Shown one piece after another: positions 18,626 to 28,037 of a DNA stretch of 64,000 nucleotides. The stretch is from contig NZ_CP044545.1 of the NCBI RefSeq assembly GCF_008935075.1, positions 3,661,587-3,725,586 of the forward strand, in the 5' to 3' direction. Source of the DNA: Pradoshia sp. D12 (lineage in GTDB: Bacteria; Bacillota; Bacilli; Bacillales; Pradoshiaceae). The position numbers and the translations under genes are program-made. Numbering within the stretch: position 1 is the first letter of the stretch; every line of letters begins with the position of its first letter. The notes beneath the pieces are model-generated. The model ran no database searches and was not told the origin of the DNA. It was given only the letters and a program-made list of their open reading frames with translations.

Positions 18626-19744
18626 TTATTTTTCATCTTGATATACTTTCACATATTTACTACATACACTATCCATATCATATTCTTTATTTTTTAAGGA
18701 TAACAAAATTTTATCCTTTGACACCGTTATTTGTTTATCCAATACTTTCTTTATTTCATCAGTCCATTCTTCAACCTTAAATGTATTACATCTATAAAAT
18801 AATCCAGCACCTATATCATTGTTTAGTGGTACTCCTGGTGAAACAATACTTGGTACACCATTAATTTGCGCTTCTAATAAGGACATTGACATTCCTTCTG
18901 AAAAAGATGGAACTAAATAAACATCAAACATTCTCATTAATTCCATTGCATTTGTTTTGTACCCTAACATGCAAACATAATCAGACAACCCACATTTGCG
19001 AAATGATTCCTTTATTGAGATAAATTCTCTTCCATCACCAATAATAACCAAATAAGCTTTAATATCGTCTTTCTTTAAATCATTAAACAGATTAACTAAG
19101 TGTTTTGTATTCTTTTCACCTCCAATATACCCAACATACCCTAATATTTTTCCATCTTTAGGTATGCCAAAAGAGTTAATCAAATCAGCTTTATCAAAAG
19201 TCGAACAATTATCTATCTTATTAAGATTTATAAAGTTGGGAATAAATTCATAGGCCTTTCCAAAGGTAGCTCTCCCTGATTTATCTGCACATGTTAGCGT
19301 CTTAGTACATAGCAATCTATTAAATACTTTAAATATTGGCTGCAACAGTCTAGTAAGTCTGTTCGCACTCCCATCAAAACTTGATCCATGAGCATGGCCC
19401 ACTCTAACATTAATGCCCTCAGTTTTAGCGGCTAAGCATGCCAACCATATAAACATTGCGGTATGAACATGTATAGCAAGGTATGGTCCATTTTTTCTAA
19501 TTACTTCTTTTATACTTTTTATATATTTCAATGGATTAGAGTTAAATAATCTATTTATAACAAAATAACGACTCTCAATCGCTTTTAATTCCTCAATTAC
19601 TTCTTCTGTAGGTTGCATATAGCAAATAAAATCACACTTAAAACCCCTGGTATAAATTCCCTTCGCAATATTTAAAACTACAGAAGCAATCCCTCCTGAG
19701 TTTAAGGAATCAACAACTACTAAAATCCGCTTTTCACCTTCCAC
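18626..19744 (-). CDS. Glycosyltransferase, GT-B family 4 (EpsF-like)
   Basis: The 372-residue protein starts LVVVDSLNSGGIASVVLNIAKG, has VHVHTAMFIWLACLAAK and RVGHAHGSS in the N-terminal Rossmann half, and LGYVGYIGGEKNTKHL and VYLVPSFSEGMSMSLLEAQ in the C-terminal nucleotide-sugar-binding half. The overall arrangement resembles EpsF of B. subtilis. GTG start behind AGGAG. It should add one sugar of the repeat unit; donor and acceptor unknown. Confidence 0.85.
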   Translation of the reverse strand: MEGEKRILVVVDSLNSGGIASVVLNIAKGIYTRGFKCDFICYMQPTEEVIEELKAIESRYFVINRLFNSNPLKYIKSIKEVIRKNGPYLAIHVHTAMFIWLACLAAKTEGINVRVGHAHGSSFDGSANRLTRLLQPIFKVFNRLLCTKTLTCADKSGRATFGKAYEFIPNFINLNKIDNCSTFDKADLINSFGIPKDGKILGYVGYIGGEKNTKHLVNLFNDLKKDDIKAYLVIIGDGREFISIKESFRKCGLSDYVCMLGYKTNAMELMRMFDVYLVPSFSEGMSMSLLEAQINGVPSIVSPGVPLNNDIGAGLFYRCNTFKVEEWTDEIKKVLDKQITVSKDKILLSLKNKEYDMDSVCSKYVKVYQDEK

Positions 19745-19797
19745 ATTTTCACTCCTGTAAAATTGATTTTTATCTAAATTAAATTATTAAATAACCA

Positions 19798-20913
19798 CTA
19801 TTTAGTATCTTTTAATATTTGTTTAAAAATATCAAAATGTACCTTAGCCATATTACCAATATTATATTTTTCAATTTCTTTAATACTATTTTTTGAATGT
19901 GCTTCAGACAATTCCCTATCTTTTAAGTATAAATTTATAGCATTAGCTAATTCTGTTTCATTATCAATTGAAACAATCTGTCCACATTCATTATTTTTAA
20001 CAAGTTCAGTAGCTGCAATACAACCAGATGTTGATATAATTGGGAGACCACAAGCCATTGCTTCATTAATAACCAATCCCCAAATATCTTCTCGAGTAGG
20101 TAAAACAAATAAATCAGCCGCTCTATAATACTTTTTTAAGTCATCAAACTTAATAAAGTCTAATATCTCTATATTATGCAAATCTAGTTTTTTTATCTGG
20201 TTAAAATAATTACTTTTTTCTTCCCCACCACCAATCAATAACAGTTGAACATCTTTTGGAACATGAGCCCACGCATTAATTAATAAATCAAATCCCTTTC
20301 GTGGAATAAATTGCCCAACAGATATTACTACTCTATTGTTTTTAATACCAATTTCCCTTCTTAATTCTTGCTTTTCTTTTATTGAAGCTGGTTTTAAATA
20401 AATATCTTCCTTTGTTAAAGATGAAAACGGATAAATATATGTTTGATTAAGATTTGCCCCATAAAACTTTAAATAATTGTTTGTTTCTTGCCCCGAACTC
20501 AACCACCAACTTGCACTTCCAATAAAATATCTTTTTATTGCTTTTATTAACGGTTTATCTTTCTTTATCACACCACCATCACTATTTAGAATGAAGGGAA
20601 TCTTTTTCATTCTAAGTGTTTGTATTGCAAGCATACCAGTAGGTGTACTATATCCCCCGACAATAAATAAGTCGAATTTTTTTTTATCAATCCATTTTAT
20701 TACGGATGGATTAAGTGCTGAATCTTTACCATAGTTATATCCTTTTAAGTAAATACTCTTAAAATTCCTTTCCTTTTCATTGAACCAATCTTTATTACGG
20801 TTTGATGCATTTCTTCGCTCAAATAGTACAGTTAAATCACAGTACTTCCCTAATTCATTAAAAAAATCTACTCTATAGGGCGAAGGAACATTGGTCAAAA
20901 AAAGTATTCTCAT
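19798..20913 (-). CDS. Glycosyltransferase, GT-B family 4
   Basis: 371 residues. N-terminal LFLTNVPSPYRVDFFNELGKYCDLTVLFE and C-terminal SVGQFIPRKGFDLLINAW, GGGEEKSNYF, LFVLPTREDIWGLVINEAMACGLPII with the E-x7-E motif of retaining GT4 enzymes. Lies between two other glycosyltransferase genes with short gaps, so it belongs to the same operon. The sugar transferred is not predictable. Confidence 0.87.
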   Translation of the reverse strand: MRILFLTNVPSPYRVDFFNELGKYCDLTVLFERRNASNRNKDWFNEKERNFKSIYLKGYNYGKDSALNPSVIKWIDKKKFDLFIVGGYSTPTGMLAIQTLRMKKIPFILNSDGGVIKKDKPLIKAIKRYFIGSASWWLSSGQETNNYLKFYGANLNQTYIYPFSSLTKEDIYLKPASIKEKQELRREIGIKNNRVVISVGQFIPRKGFDLLINAWAHVPKDVQLLLIGGGEEKSNYFNQIKKLDLHNIEILDFIKFDDLKKYYRAADLFVLPTREDIWGLVINEAMACGLPIISTSGCIAATELVKNNECGQIVSIDNETELANAINLYLKDRELSEAHSKNSIKEIEKYNIGNMAKVHFDIFKQILKDTK

Positions 20914-20963
20914 ATATCTCCAACCTTTTATATAAATAATAATTATAAAATCGAAAGTTCATA

Positions 20964-22172
20964 CTAACTCTTACTTAACCTTTCGTACAACTCTATATAT
21001 TCAATAAATTTTTTGTTCTTGTCAAAGCATTCCATAGCTTGATATATGCATTGTCGAGAATACTCTCCTTTTCCCTTACTCTGTATTTCATTAATACCAT
21101 TCAGTAAACACTTTAAATTTCCTTTGGGTATGATCAGACCACAATCTGAATTAACACTCTCCACACTACCTCCAGTATCGAAAGTAATAACTGGTGTCCC
21201 GCATGCCAGGGATTCAAGGTTTGTTGTAGGAAAATTATCTTCTAGAGTAGGATTAACAAAAACATCTGCAGTGGAGTATATTTCAGCCAGCTCTTTAGTA
21301 CTATTTGTTCTTGTAATCCCTACTATATTACTTGGAAGATTTTTTAATTGAGCTTCTGACAAACCTACCAAAACTATTATATTATCTGAATTAACTTTTT
21401 TTGATAGATCAATAAAGTATTGGAGTCCCTTTCTTTTTTCCCACCCACTTGAAACTCCTAATATGATAAATTTATTATTCAGATTATATTTTTCTCTAAA
21501 TGTACTATTGGTATGTTTAAATGTATTTAAATCTATACCATTGTTAATTACTTCGACTGGATATTCTTTTAAAAATGATTTTTTAACCAATCCAGCAAGC
21601 CATTTAGAAGGAGTCACAATAGTCATATTCCTAACTCCACAAAAAATATTTTTTTTATCATTATAATTTTCTTTCGAACTATCCATAAAAATGCTAGCCG
21701 GATAACTATTCTTTTGTGGGCAATTATTACATTCATTTACCCACTTATCACAATTAATATAATCAAAATAAGCACAATGTCCAGTAAATGCCCAACAATC
21801 GTGTAAAGTCCAAACAACTGGCTTGTCTGCAATTTTTAGATAATCGAAGAGAATCTCAATATTTAAGTAGTACCCATGTAAATTATGCAAATGAATTATA
21901 TCTGGATTCAAGTCTTCCAGTTCTTTTATAAATTTTTTAGTAGCATATGTTGAAGAAAATCCATGACGATCCAACAACCTTGTTTTAGCTACATGCATGT
22001 AATTGTCGAAATTATTCCCCACTTTAATGACAGTATCACATTCATTTACCTGCCCCCTACCAAAAGCTATATAACTTTCATGTCCTAACTTTTTAAGAAT
22101 TTTATCAATATCTGTTGCAATCCTACCAGTACTTCCCACACCGTAAACTGAATTAATTTGTAAGACTCTCAT
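20964..22172 (-). CDS. Glycosyltransferase, GT-B family 4, with Cys-rich acceptor-side segment
   Basis: 402 residues, starting LQINSVYGVGSTGRIATDI. It contains the characteristic VVWTLHDCWAFTGHCAYF and CDKWVNECNNCPQK segments (four or more Cys) seen in a subgroup of GT4 enzymes in capsule and exopolysaccharide clusters. The C-terminal half has GVSSGWEKRKGLQYF and VFVNPTLEDNFPTTNLESLACGTPVI. The ATG overlaps the TAA stop of the capG-like gene (TAATG), which implies translational coupling. Donor unknown. Confidence 0.87.
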   Translation of the reverse strand: MRVLQINSVYGVGSTGRIATDIDKILKKLGHESYIAFGRGQVNECDTVIKVGNNFDNYMHVAKTRLLDRHGFSSTYATKKFIKELEDLNPDIIHLHNLHGYYLNIEILFDYLKIADKPVVWTLHDCWAFTGHCAYFDYINCDKWVNECNNCPQKNSYPASIFMDSSKENYNDKKNIFCGVRNMTIVTPSKWLAGLVKKSFLKEYPVEVINNGIDLNTFKHTNSTFREKYNLNNKFIILGVSSGWEKRKGLQYFIDLSKKVNSDNIIVLVGLSEAQLKNLPSNIVGITRTNSTKELAEIYSTADVFVNPTLEDNFPTTNLESLACGTPVITFDTGGSVESVNSDCGLIIPKGNLKCLLNGINEIQSKGKGEYSRQCIYQAMECFDKNKKFIEYIELYERLSKS

Positions 22173-23296
22173 TATTTACTCCAAACAACCCTATTTACAT
22201 AATCAGTATATGATAAGATAATACGAACTACTTTATCCGAAACATTTGGCATACTGTAATCATTTACAAGCCTTAGGGTATTACCTTCTTGCCTATCTAA
22301 TACCTCTAGCCCTTGTAAGATTCTTTCTTTTTTTAATCCTACCATCATTACAGAAGCTTCTTCCATTGCTTCAGGTCTCTCATGAGCTTGTCTAATATTC
22401 AATGCTCTAAATCTCAGAATTGAAGCTTCCTCACTAATTGTACCACTATCACTAAGTACAGCCTTAGCTAATGTTTGTAGTTTCACATAATCATTAAACC
22501 CTAAAGGTTTCAATATTTTTACTAATGGATTAAACTCTACTTTTTTAGCTTCAATCATTTTTCTTGTTCTAGGATGTGTACTTACTATCACAGGCAGGTT
22601 GTATTTATCAACGATAGAATTCAAACTATCAATCAAATCCAGAAAATTTCTTTCTGAATTTATATTTTCTTCCCTATGAGCAGAAACTACAAAGTATTTA
22701 CCTTCTATTAAATCAAGCCTATCTAAAATATCCGATTTCTCAATATCAGCTTTTCTTGAATTTAAAACTTCAAACATTGGGCTTCCAGTTTTAATTATAC
22801 GATCAGAAGGGAATCCTTCTCTCAGAAGATATTCTCTCGCTATATCACTATAAGTCAAATTAATATCTGCTGTATGATCAACGATTTTACGGTTCGTTTC
22901 TTCTGGTACCCTTTGATCAAAACATCTGTTTCCTGCTTCCATATGGAAAATTGGAATATGTCTTCTTTTTGCAGCAATTGCAGTTAAACAACTGTTGGTA
23001 TCACCCAATACTAATAATGCTTCTGGCTTTACTTCTTCAAATATTGGGTCAATCTTAATAAGAATATTACCAATAGTCTCGACGGCAGTTCCTGTTGCTG
23101 CATTTAAAAAGTAATCAGGTTTTCTTAAATTAAAATCCTTGAAAAACACTTCATTTAATTCATAATCATAGTTTTGACCAGTATGGACAAGTACATGCTC
23201 GACGGCTTCTGATTCTTCTAATTTATGAATGACAGCAGATAATCTAATGATTTCCGGGCGCGTTCCCACTACTGTCATGACCTTTAATTTTTTCAT
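22172..23296 (-). CDS. capG: UDP-GlcNAc 2-epimerase family, CapG/FnlC type
   Basis: The 374-residue protein has the UDP-HexNAc 2-epimerase pattern: VVGTRPEIIRLSAVIHKL, HTGQNYDYELNEVFF, VLGDTNSCL, HMEAGNRCFDQRVPEETNRKIVDH and LSDSGTISEEA. Next to CapE- and CapF-like genes it should perform the last step to UDP-N-acetyl-L-fucosamine, C2 epimerisation of UDP-N-acetyl-L-pneumosamine, rather than making ManNAc. Only 3 bases separate it from capF. The symbol follows the S. aureus type 5/8 capsule genes. Confidence 0.88.
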   Translation of the reverse strand: MKKLKVMTVVGTRPEIIRLSAVIHKLEESEAVEHVLVHTGQNYDYELNEVFFKDFNLRKPDYFLNAATGTAVETIGNILIKIDPIFEEVKPEALLVLGDTNSCLTAIAAKRRHIPIFHMEAGNRCFDQRVPEETNRKIVDHTADINLTYSDIAREYLLREGFPSDRIIKTGSPMFEVLNSRKADIEKSDILDRLDLIEGKYFVVSAHREENINSERNFLDLIDSLNSIVDKYNLPVIVSTHPRTRKMIEAKKVEFNPLVKILKPLGFNDYVKLQTLAKAVLSDSGTISEEASILRFRALNIRQAHERPEAMEEASVMMVGLKKERILQGLEVLDRQEGNTLRLVNDYSMPNVSDKVVRIILSYTDYVNRVVWSK

Positions 23297-23299
23297 ATT

Positions 23300-24406
23300 T
23301 TAAACCTCCACAAAATATGTATCCGGATGTTCAGGATCAAACAATTCATTCGCCCACATCACCGTTACCATATCTGTTGTTCCTAAATTTTCAATATTAT
23401 GTGTATATCCGACTGGAATATCGATTACTTCCAATTTGTTACCATCAACAAAATACTCTATTACATCATCCGTATCAATTTTTCTAAATCGAATAACACC
23501 TTCTCCACTTACCACCAAGAATTTCTCATTTTTAGTATGATGCCAATGGTTTCCTTTAGTTATACCAGGCTTAGATATATTAATAGACACTTGTCCCCGA
23601 TCGGGTGTTTTAATAAATTCTGTAAAAGATCCTCGTTCATCAATATTCATCTTTAATGGGTAGGCAAACTGATCTTCTGGTAAATAGCTGAGATACGTAC
23701 TATATAATTTTTTTACAAATGGATTACCTAGGTCCGGAACTAGACGTTCATCCCTACTTCTTTTGAATGTCTGAATTAAATGAACAATCGTGCCCAATAA
23801 TTCTTTATGTTTTACAGGAACTTCATAGAATTGACCGTTTTTTGTTCCCTCGGTTAATGCATAGATTAACTCTTCTACTACATCGTCAATATAAACTAAT
23901 TCTAACTCTACTTTTGGGTCGTTGACGGTAATAGGTAAATCACGAGAAATATTGTAACAAAACGTTGCAATAGCACTGTTATAATTTGGTCTACACCATT
24001 TTCCGAAAACATTTGGGAAACGGTAAATCTTCACTTCTGCACCTGTTTCTTTTGCATAATCAAACAAAATATCTTCTCCGGCTTTTTTGCTCTCGCCATA
24101 TGGATTCGATAATCTAGCTTGAATAGAAGATGACATCATAACCGGACATGTATTTTGATATTTTCTTAGTGTCTCTAGTAGAGTAGATGTGAAACCATAA
24201 TTCCCTTCCCTAAATTCCGAAATATCCATTGGCCTATTGACCCCAGCTAAGTGGAAGACAAAATCAGCTTGTTCACAGTATGTCTCAAAAATTTGTACAT
24301 CAGTATCACGATCTACTTCAAAAATATTAGTGTATCCACAATTTTTTAATTCGATGACTAAGTTTCTGCCAATAAAACCTTTGGCACCAGTTACCAGTAT
24401 ATTCAT
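23300..24406 (-). CDS. capF: UDP-L-FucNAc pathway bifunctional epimerase/reductase, CapF type
   Basis: 368 residues in two parts: an N-terminal NAD(P)-binding reductase (NILVTGAKGFIGRNLVIEL, YGESKKAGE) and a C-terminal cupin (about 245-368; GNHWHHTKNEKFLVVSGEG with metal-binding His, IPVGYTHNIENLG). This is the CapF/WbjC architecture: the cupin epimerises at C3 and the reductase reduces at C4. The ATG at 24406 forms an ATGA overlap with the capE stop and is preferred over an ATG four codons upstream. The usual length of CapF is about 369 residues. Confidence 0.92.
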   Translation of the reverse strand: MNILVTGAKGFIGRNLVIELKNCGYTNIFEVDRDTDVQIFETYCEQADFVFHLAGVNRPMDISEFREGNYGFTSTLLETLRKYQNTCPVMMSSSIQARLSNPYGESKKAGEDILFDYAKETGAEVKIYRFPNVFGKWCRPNYNSAIATFCYNISRDLPITVNDPKVELELVYIDDVVEELIYALTEGTKNGQFYEVPVKHKELLGTIVHLIQTFKRSRDERLVPDLGNPFVKKLYSTYLSYLPEDQFAYPLKMNIDERGSFTEFIKTPDRGQVSINISKPGITKGNHWHHTKNEKFLVVSGEGVIRFRKIDTDDVIEYFVDGNKLEVIDIPVGYTHNIENLGTTDMVTVMWANELFDPEHPDTYFVEV

Positions 24407-25425
24407 CTTGTTTGCCATTTCTCTAGCTCCATACGAACATACTCCAATTGCATTAATTTCCTCTTAATCTGTTCTATAGATAGACGTTCAGTATTATTTG
24501 AATTATATTCTCCCTCAATTGAAAGCTGGTGATCGCCTTCAACAAAATACTTATCATAATTTAAGTCACGATTATCAGCTGGTACTCGATAATATCCACC
24601 CATATCAGTTGAAACAACTTTTTCTTCACGAGTCAGTAAAGTTTCAAATGATTTTTCACCGTGTCTAGTTCCAATTACTTTTATTTCGTTATCTACTTCA
24701 AATAATTCTTTTAATGCCTGTGCTAAGTCTCCAATTGTTGAAGCTGGAGATTTTTGAACCATAATATCTCCTGCCTGAGCATTTTGAAAAGCAAAGACAA
24801 CGAGTTCAACTGCTTCTTCTAAACTCATTAAGAATCGAGTCATAGAAGGGTCTGTTACAGTCAATGGTTGTCCGTTTTTAATTTGCTCTATAAATAATGG
24901 AATAACTGAACCACGTGAAGCCATTACATTTCCATACCGAGTTCCACATATTAGTGTTTGCTCTGGATTAACCGTTTTTGCTTTTGCCACAAATACTTTT
25001 TCCATCATTGCCTTTGAAATTCCCATTGCATTTATTGGGTAAGCTGCTTTATCAGTAGATAGGCATATAACCTTTCTGACGCCATATTCGATAGCTGCTG
25101 TTACCACATTATCAGTTCCAATAATATTCGTTTTTACTGCTTCCATAGGAAAGAATTCGCATGACGGTACTTGTTTAAGTGCTGCTGCATGAAAAATGTA
25201 ATCAACTCCATACATAGCATTTTTAACACTTGCTAAGTCTCTTACATCACCTATATAAAATTTAAGTTTGTCATTTTTATAGAGTTTACGCATATCATCT
25301 TGTTTTTTCTCGTCACGAGAAAAGATACGTATTTCTTTAATATCTGTGTTTAGGAACCTTTCCATTACGGCATTTCCAAAGGAACCTGTTCCTCCAGTAA
25401 TTAATAAAGTTTTATTTTCAAACAT
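24403..25425 (-). CDS. capE: UDP-GlcNAc 4,6-dehydratase/5-epimerase, CapE type
   Basis: 340 residues; short-chain dehydrogenase-type fold with LLITGGTGSFGNAVMERFL and CLSTDKAAYPINAMGISKAMMEK (a Lys-containing catalytic motif typical of the inverting 4,6-dehydratases CapE/FlaA1), and the downstream FETLLTREEK. It performs the first step to UDP-L-FucNAc. The second ATG is preferred because GTGAGGT lies at proper distance from it. Forms a translationally coupled block with capF and capG. Confidence 0.92.
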   Translation of the reverse strand: MFENKTLLITGGTGSFGNAVMERFLNTDIKEIRIFSRDEKKQDDMRKLYKNDKLKFYIGDVRDLASVKNAMYGVDYIFHAAALKQVPSCEFFPMEAVKTNIIGTDNVVTAAIEYGVRKVICLSTDKAAYPINAMGISKAMMEKVFVAKAKTVNPEQTLICGTRYGNVMASRGSVIPLFIEQIKNGQPLTVTDPSMTRFLMSLEEAVELVVFAFQNAQAGDIMVQKSPASTIGDLAQALKELFEVDNEIKVIGTRHGEKSFETLLTREEKVVSTDMGGYYRVPADNRDLNYDKYFVEGDHQLSIEGEYNSNNTERLSIEQIKRKLMQLEYVRMELEKWQTR

Positions 25426-25434
25426 GGTCATACC

Positions 25435-26634
25435 TCACTTTTTAAAATGACTCTCTAAAATTTCAACCGAACGCAATACATTATAATGATCCTCAATATA
25501 CTTTCGACCATTGTTACCCATAATATTTAATCTATTAGATTTAGACATTTGTTTAGCTTTTTTTATAAAATCCTTTATATCACCGGACCAAGCCCACACA
25601 CCATAATCCGTATTCTCTATCAAATCTTTAAGGTCTGTCACCTCATCTGTAGCTGCAATTACTGGCTTTGAGTACTCCATATAGGAAAGGATACGCGAAG
25701 GATAATTTGGAATAGTAAATCTAGGGTCTAATACGATTAATCCTATATCACACTCTTTAGTAATTTGTTCATATTCATTCCTTGGCAAGTTTTCAATTAC
25801 AAGCGCATTAGTAATCTCATTTTCTCTAATAGTCTGCTCCAATTTATATCGGTCTGTTCCCCTTCCAATAAAGAGGAAGTACATATGCTTTTCATTTTTA
25901 CATTCTTTTATTGTTTCACATAATAAGTCTATATACTGTGGTCTTCCCATATTTCCACCAAAAAGAAAAACCCGTGCATTATTAGGTATTCCATACCTCT
26001 TCCTCATTATGAAATCCTTTGGTTTTATATCATTTGTTAACTTTTTAGTATTAGGGAATAGCTCTACCTTTGACGAATCAATCCAAGGATTGTGTTCTAA
26101 CAAATATTCCTTATTCGCGTTAGACATACAACCAATGAAATCTGCAGTTTGTAATAACTTTTTTTCCTTTCTTCTGAAAAAACGGTATAATATACTACTT
26201 TTTTTTATGATTCCTATATCTACTGCATTTTGTGGAAAAATATCTTTGAGCATTAAATAAGCCGGACAGTTAAACTGCTTCTTTGCCCATGCAACTAATG
26301 AAGCAATAGTCACTGGAGGAGATTCAAATAAGATAAAGTCGAACTCTCTTTCTCCTAAAAACTTTTTAATCCCTTGCCTCATAAGAACTGGAATCTTTAA
26401 GGTAGTAATTCCTTTTTCTATAAACCCTACATCATAATAATTTCCAGTAACTATACGAAGAACTTCGAAACCTCTTTCTTTTTTCATTTCTGTATACTGT
26501 TTATTTCTCACTTGTTCTGACACAGCCACAGTAATATCATGACCTGCTTCATGTAAAGTTTCTGCTAAATCAGTGTAAATTGTAGCTCCTTTATCTGGTT
26601 CCGGAAATGATGTTGCAATATATAAGACCTTCAA
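25435..26634 (-). CDS. Glycosyltransferase, GT-B family 4 (WbuB-like)
   Basis: 399 residues. LYIATSFPEPDKGATIYTDLAETLHEAGHDITVAV at the N-terminus, LMLKDIFPQNAVDIG in the middle, FLFGGNMGRPQYIDLL and SRILSYMEYSKPVIAATDE in the C-terminal half. WbuB-type enzymes often accompany fnlA-fnlB-fnlC/capEFG and transfer L-FucNAc. Position directly before capE makes that role plausible here, by inference only. Confidence 0.85.
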   Translation of the reverse strand: MKVLYIATSFPEPDKGATIYTDLAETLHEAGHDITVAVSEQVRNKQYTEMKKERGFEVLRIVTGNYYDVGFIEKGITTLKIPVLMRQGIKKFLGEREFDFILFESPPVTIASLVAWAKKQFNCPAYLMLKDIFPQNAVDIGIIKKSSILYRFFRRKEKKLLQTADFIGCMSNANKEYLLEHNPWIDSSKVELFPNTKKLTNDIKPKDFIMRKRYGIPNNARVFLFGGNMGRPQYIDLLCETIKECKNEKHMYFLFIGRGTDRYKLEQTIRENEITNALVIENLPRNEYEQITKECDIGLIVLDPRFTIPNYPSRILSYMEYSKPVIAATDEVTDLKDLIENTDYGVWAWSGDIKDFIKKAKQMSKSNRLNIMGNNGRKYIEDHYNVLRSVEILESHFKK

Positions 26635-26668
26635 GATAACCTCTCCCCATCTTCAACCATAAAACTTT

Positions 26669-27394
26669 TTATACAGCCTTATTCCACAAATGAAAAACTT
26701 GGTGACAACCAACCTGCTTACATCCAACCTTATGATAAAAGTTTATTGCACCTATGTTTCTAATCTGTGTACCAACTTGAATTTCCTTTGATCCCTGTTT
26801 ATAGGCTTCTGCTTCTACAGCTCTAAATAATCGCGTACCTGTACCACTATTAGTACACTTTTTAGACACTGCGATTAGCTCAACTATACATACATCATTA
26901 GAGTATGAGAATAAAAGGAAACCATTTAATTCACCTTTTTGATTCTTAGAAAGGGCAAAATATTTATCAGGCTTTTCAAAGGCGTTGAGAAGCCATTGTG
27001 AATATACTTTTTCTCCACCTCTATTCGCAAATTCAGGATCCTCGGAGAATTTTGAATACTGAAAGTCTGCCAATTCAATAATCAAGTTATTTCTTTCTAA
27101 ACATGATTGGATTGAAATGTCACTTGGCCCTGTGAATTGTTCTCCTAGTTTTCTTTTGAATTGAACATTAACATCAGCTAAAAAGGCATGTGTATCCTTT
27201 CCAATTAACTGTGAGTTACCCGGCTCAGATTGTTCATTCACAATTGATATAAATTGATAGTCTTCGAACTTTACCTTTAATTCTAACCACTCATTTTGTG
27301 TAAGAGGTCTATGCAAGGTTGCTCTGGCACTAGATATCCCAAAAAAATCTGTATCCCATCTTAATTCATCAAAAGTTACTGCATTCGTTTTCAA
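26669..27394 (-). CDS. GNAT-family N-acetyltransferase of amino-sugar type
   Basis: 241 residues starting with a TTG at 27394 behind AAGGGGG; an upstream TTG at 27424 has no site. The N-terminal half (LRWDTDFFGISSARATL) resembles the WecD group that acetylates dTDP-4-amino sugars; the C-terminal GNAT core has VELIAVSKKCTNSGTGTRLFRAVEAEA (acetyl-CoA loop) and VGTQIRNIGAINFYHKVGC. It most likely acetylates the 4-amino group made by the neighbouring aminotransferase. B. subtilis uses a left-handed beta-helix enzyme (EpsM) at this step; here a GNAT takes its place. Confidence 0.78.
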   Translation of the reverse strand: MKTNAVTFDELRWDTDFFGISSARATLHRPLTQNEWLELKVKFEDYQFISIVNEQSEPGNSQLIGKDTHAFLADVNVQFKRKLGEQFTGPSDISIQSCLERNNLIIELADFQYSKFSEDPEFANRGGEKVYSQWLLNAFEKPDKYFALSKNQKGELNGFLLFSYSNDVCIVELIAVSKKCTNSGTGTRLFRAVEAEAYKQGSKEIQVGTQIRNIGAINFYHKVGCKQVGCHQVFHLWNKAV

Positions 27395-27425
27395 AACAAT
27401 ATCCCCCTTACATTCCCTTTCCAAT

Positions 27426-28037
27426 CTATTTATCAGAATTCGTACTGTTTTCTGTTACAAATACATCTTTTCGTTTCAAAACAGAGATTGCTGTTTTGAA
27501 AAAGATTTTCATATCCAACCACCAAGAAAGGTTATCAATGTAATAAATATCATTTTGAATTCGCTCTTTCCACGGTACAGTATTTCTGAAATAGGCCTGA
27601 TTATACCCAGTAACCCCCGGTCTAATTTCTAATTTTCTTCCCTCATTACCTTCATATAATTCTTGGTGCTCAGGCAAGTCAGGTCTAGGGCCAATGATAC
27701 TCATGTCACCTTTTATGATATTTAGTAACTGTGGAGTTTCATCCAAACTTGTTTTACGAATAAACTTCCCTACCCTGGTTAATCTAGGATCATCTGCTGC
27801 ATTAAAAGTCGAGCCATCATCATTTCTAAGGTCAGGAGCATTCATTTTCATAGAGCGCAACTTGTACATGTTAAATACCTTTCCGTCCTTACCAAGTCTC
27901 GGTGCATTATAGAAAATAGATCCTTTATCTTGGATGTATATGATTGGTCCTAATATAACAAGGATTATGAACAAAATTGGAAGTGCTAGTAGAGCTAGTA
28001 ATAAATCGAGCACCCTCTTCAAAAAAGCCTTATACAT
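27426..28037 (-). CDS. Priming sugar-phosphate transferase (EpsL/PglC type)
   Basis: 203 residues. One N-terminal membrane helix (LLLALLALPILFIILVIL), then the bacterial sugar transferase core: MYKLRSMKMNAPDLR, RKTSLDETPQLLNIIKGDMSIIGPRPDL, RPGVTGYNQAYFRN. Starts the repeat unit by loading a sugar-1-phosphate onto undecaprenyl phosphate at the inner face of the membrane. Short N-terminus (one helix) fits the PglC/EpsL group, whose substrate is often a diacetylated bacillosamine-type sugar. Overlaps the aminotransferase gene by 8 bases. Confidence 0.9.
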   Translation of the reverse strand: MYKAFLKRVLDLLLALLALPILFIILVILGPIIYIQDKGSIFYNAPRLGKDGKVFNMYKLRSMKMNAPDLRNDDGSTFNAADDPRLTRVGKFIRKTSLDETPQLLNIIKGDMSIIGPRPDLPEHQELYEGNEGRKLEIRPGVTGYNQAYFRNTVPWKERIQNDIYYIDNLSWWLDMKIFFKTAISVLKRKDVFVTENSTNSDK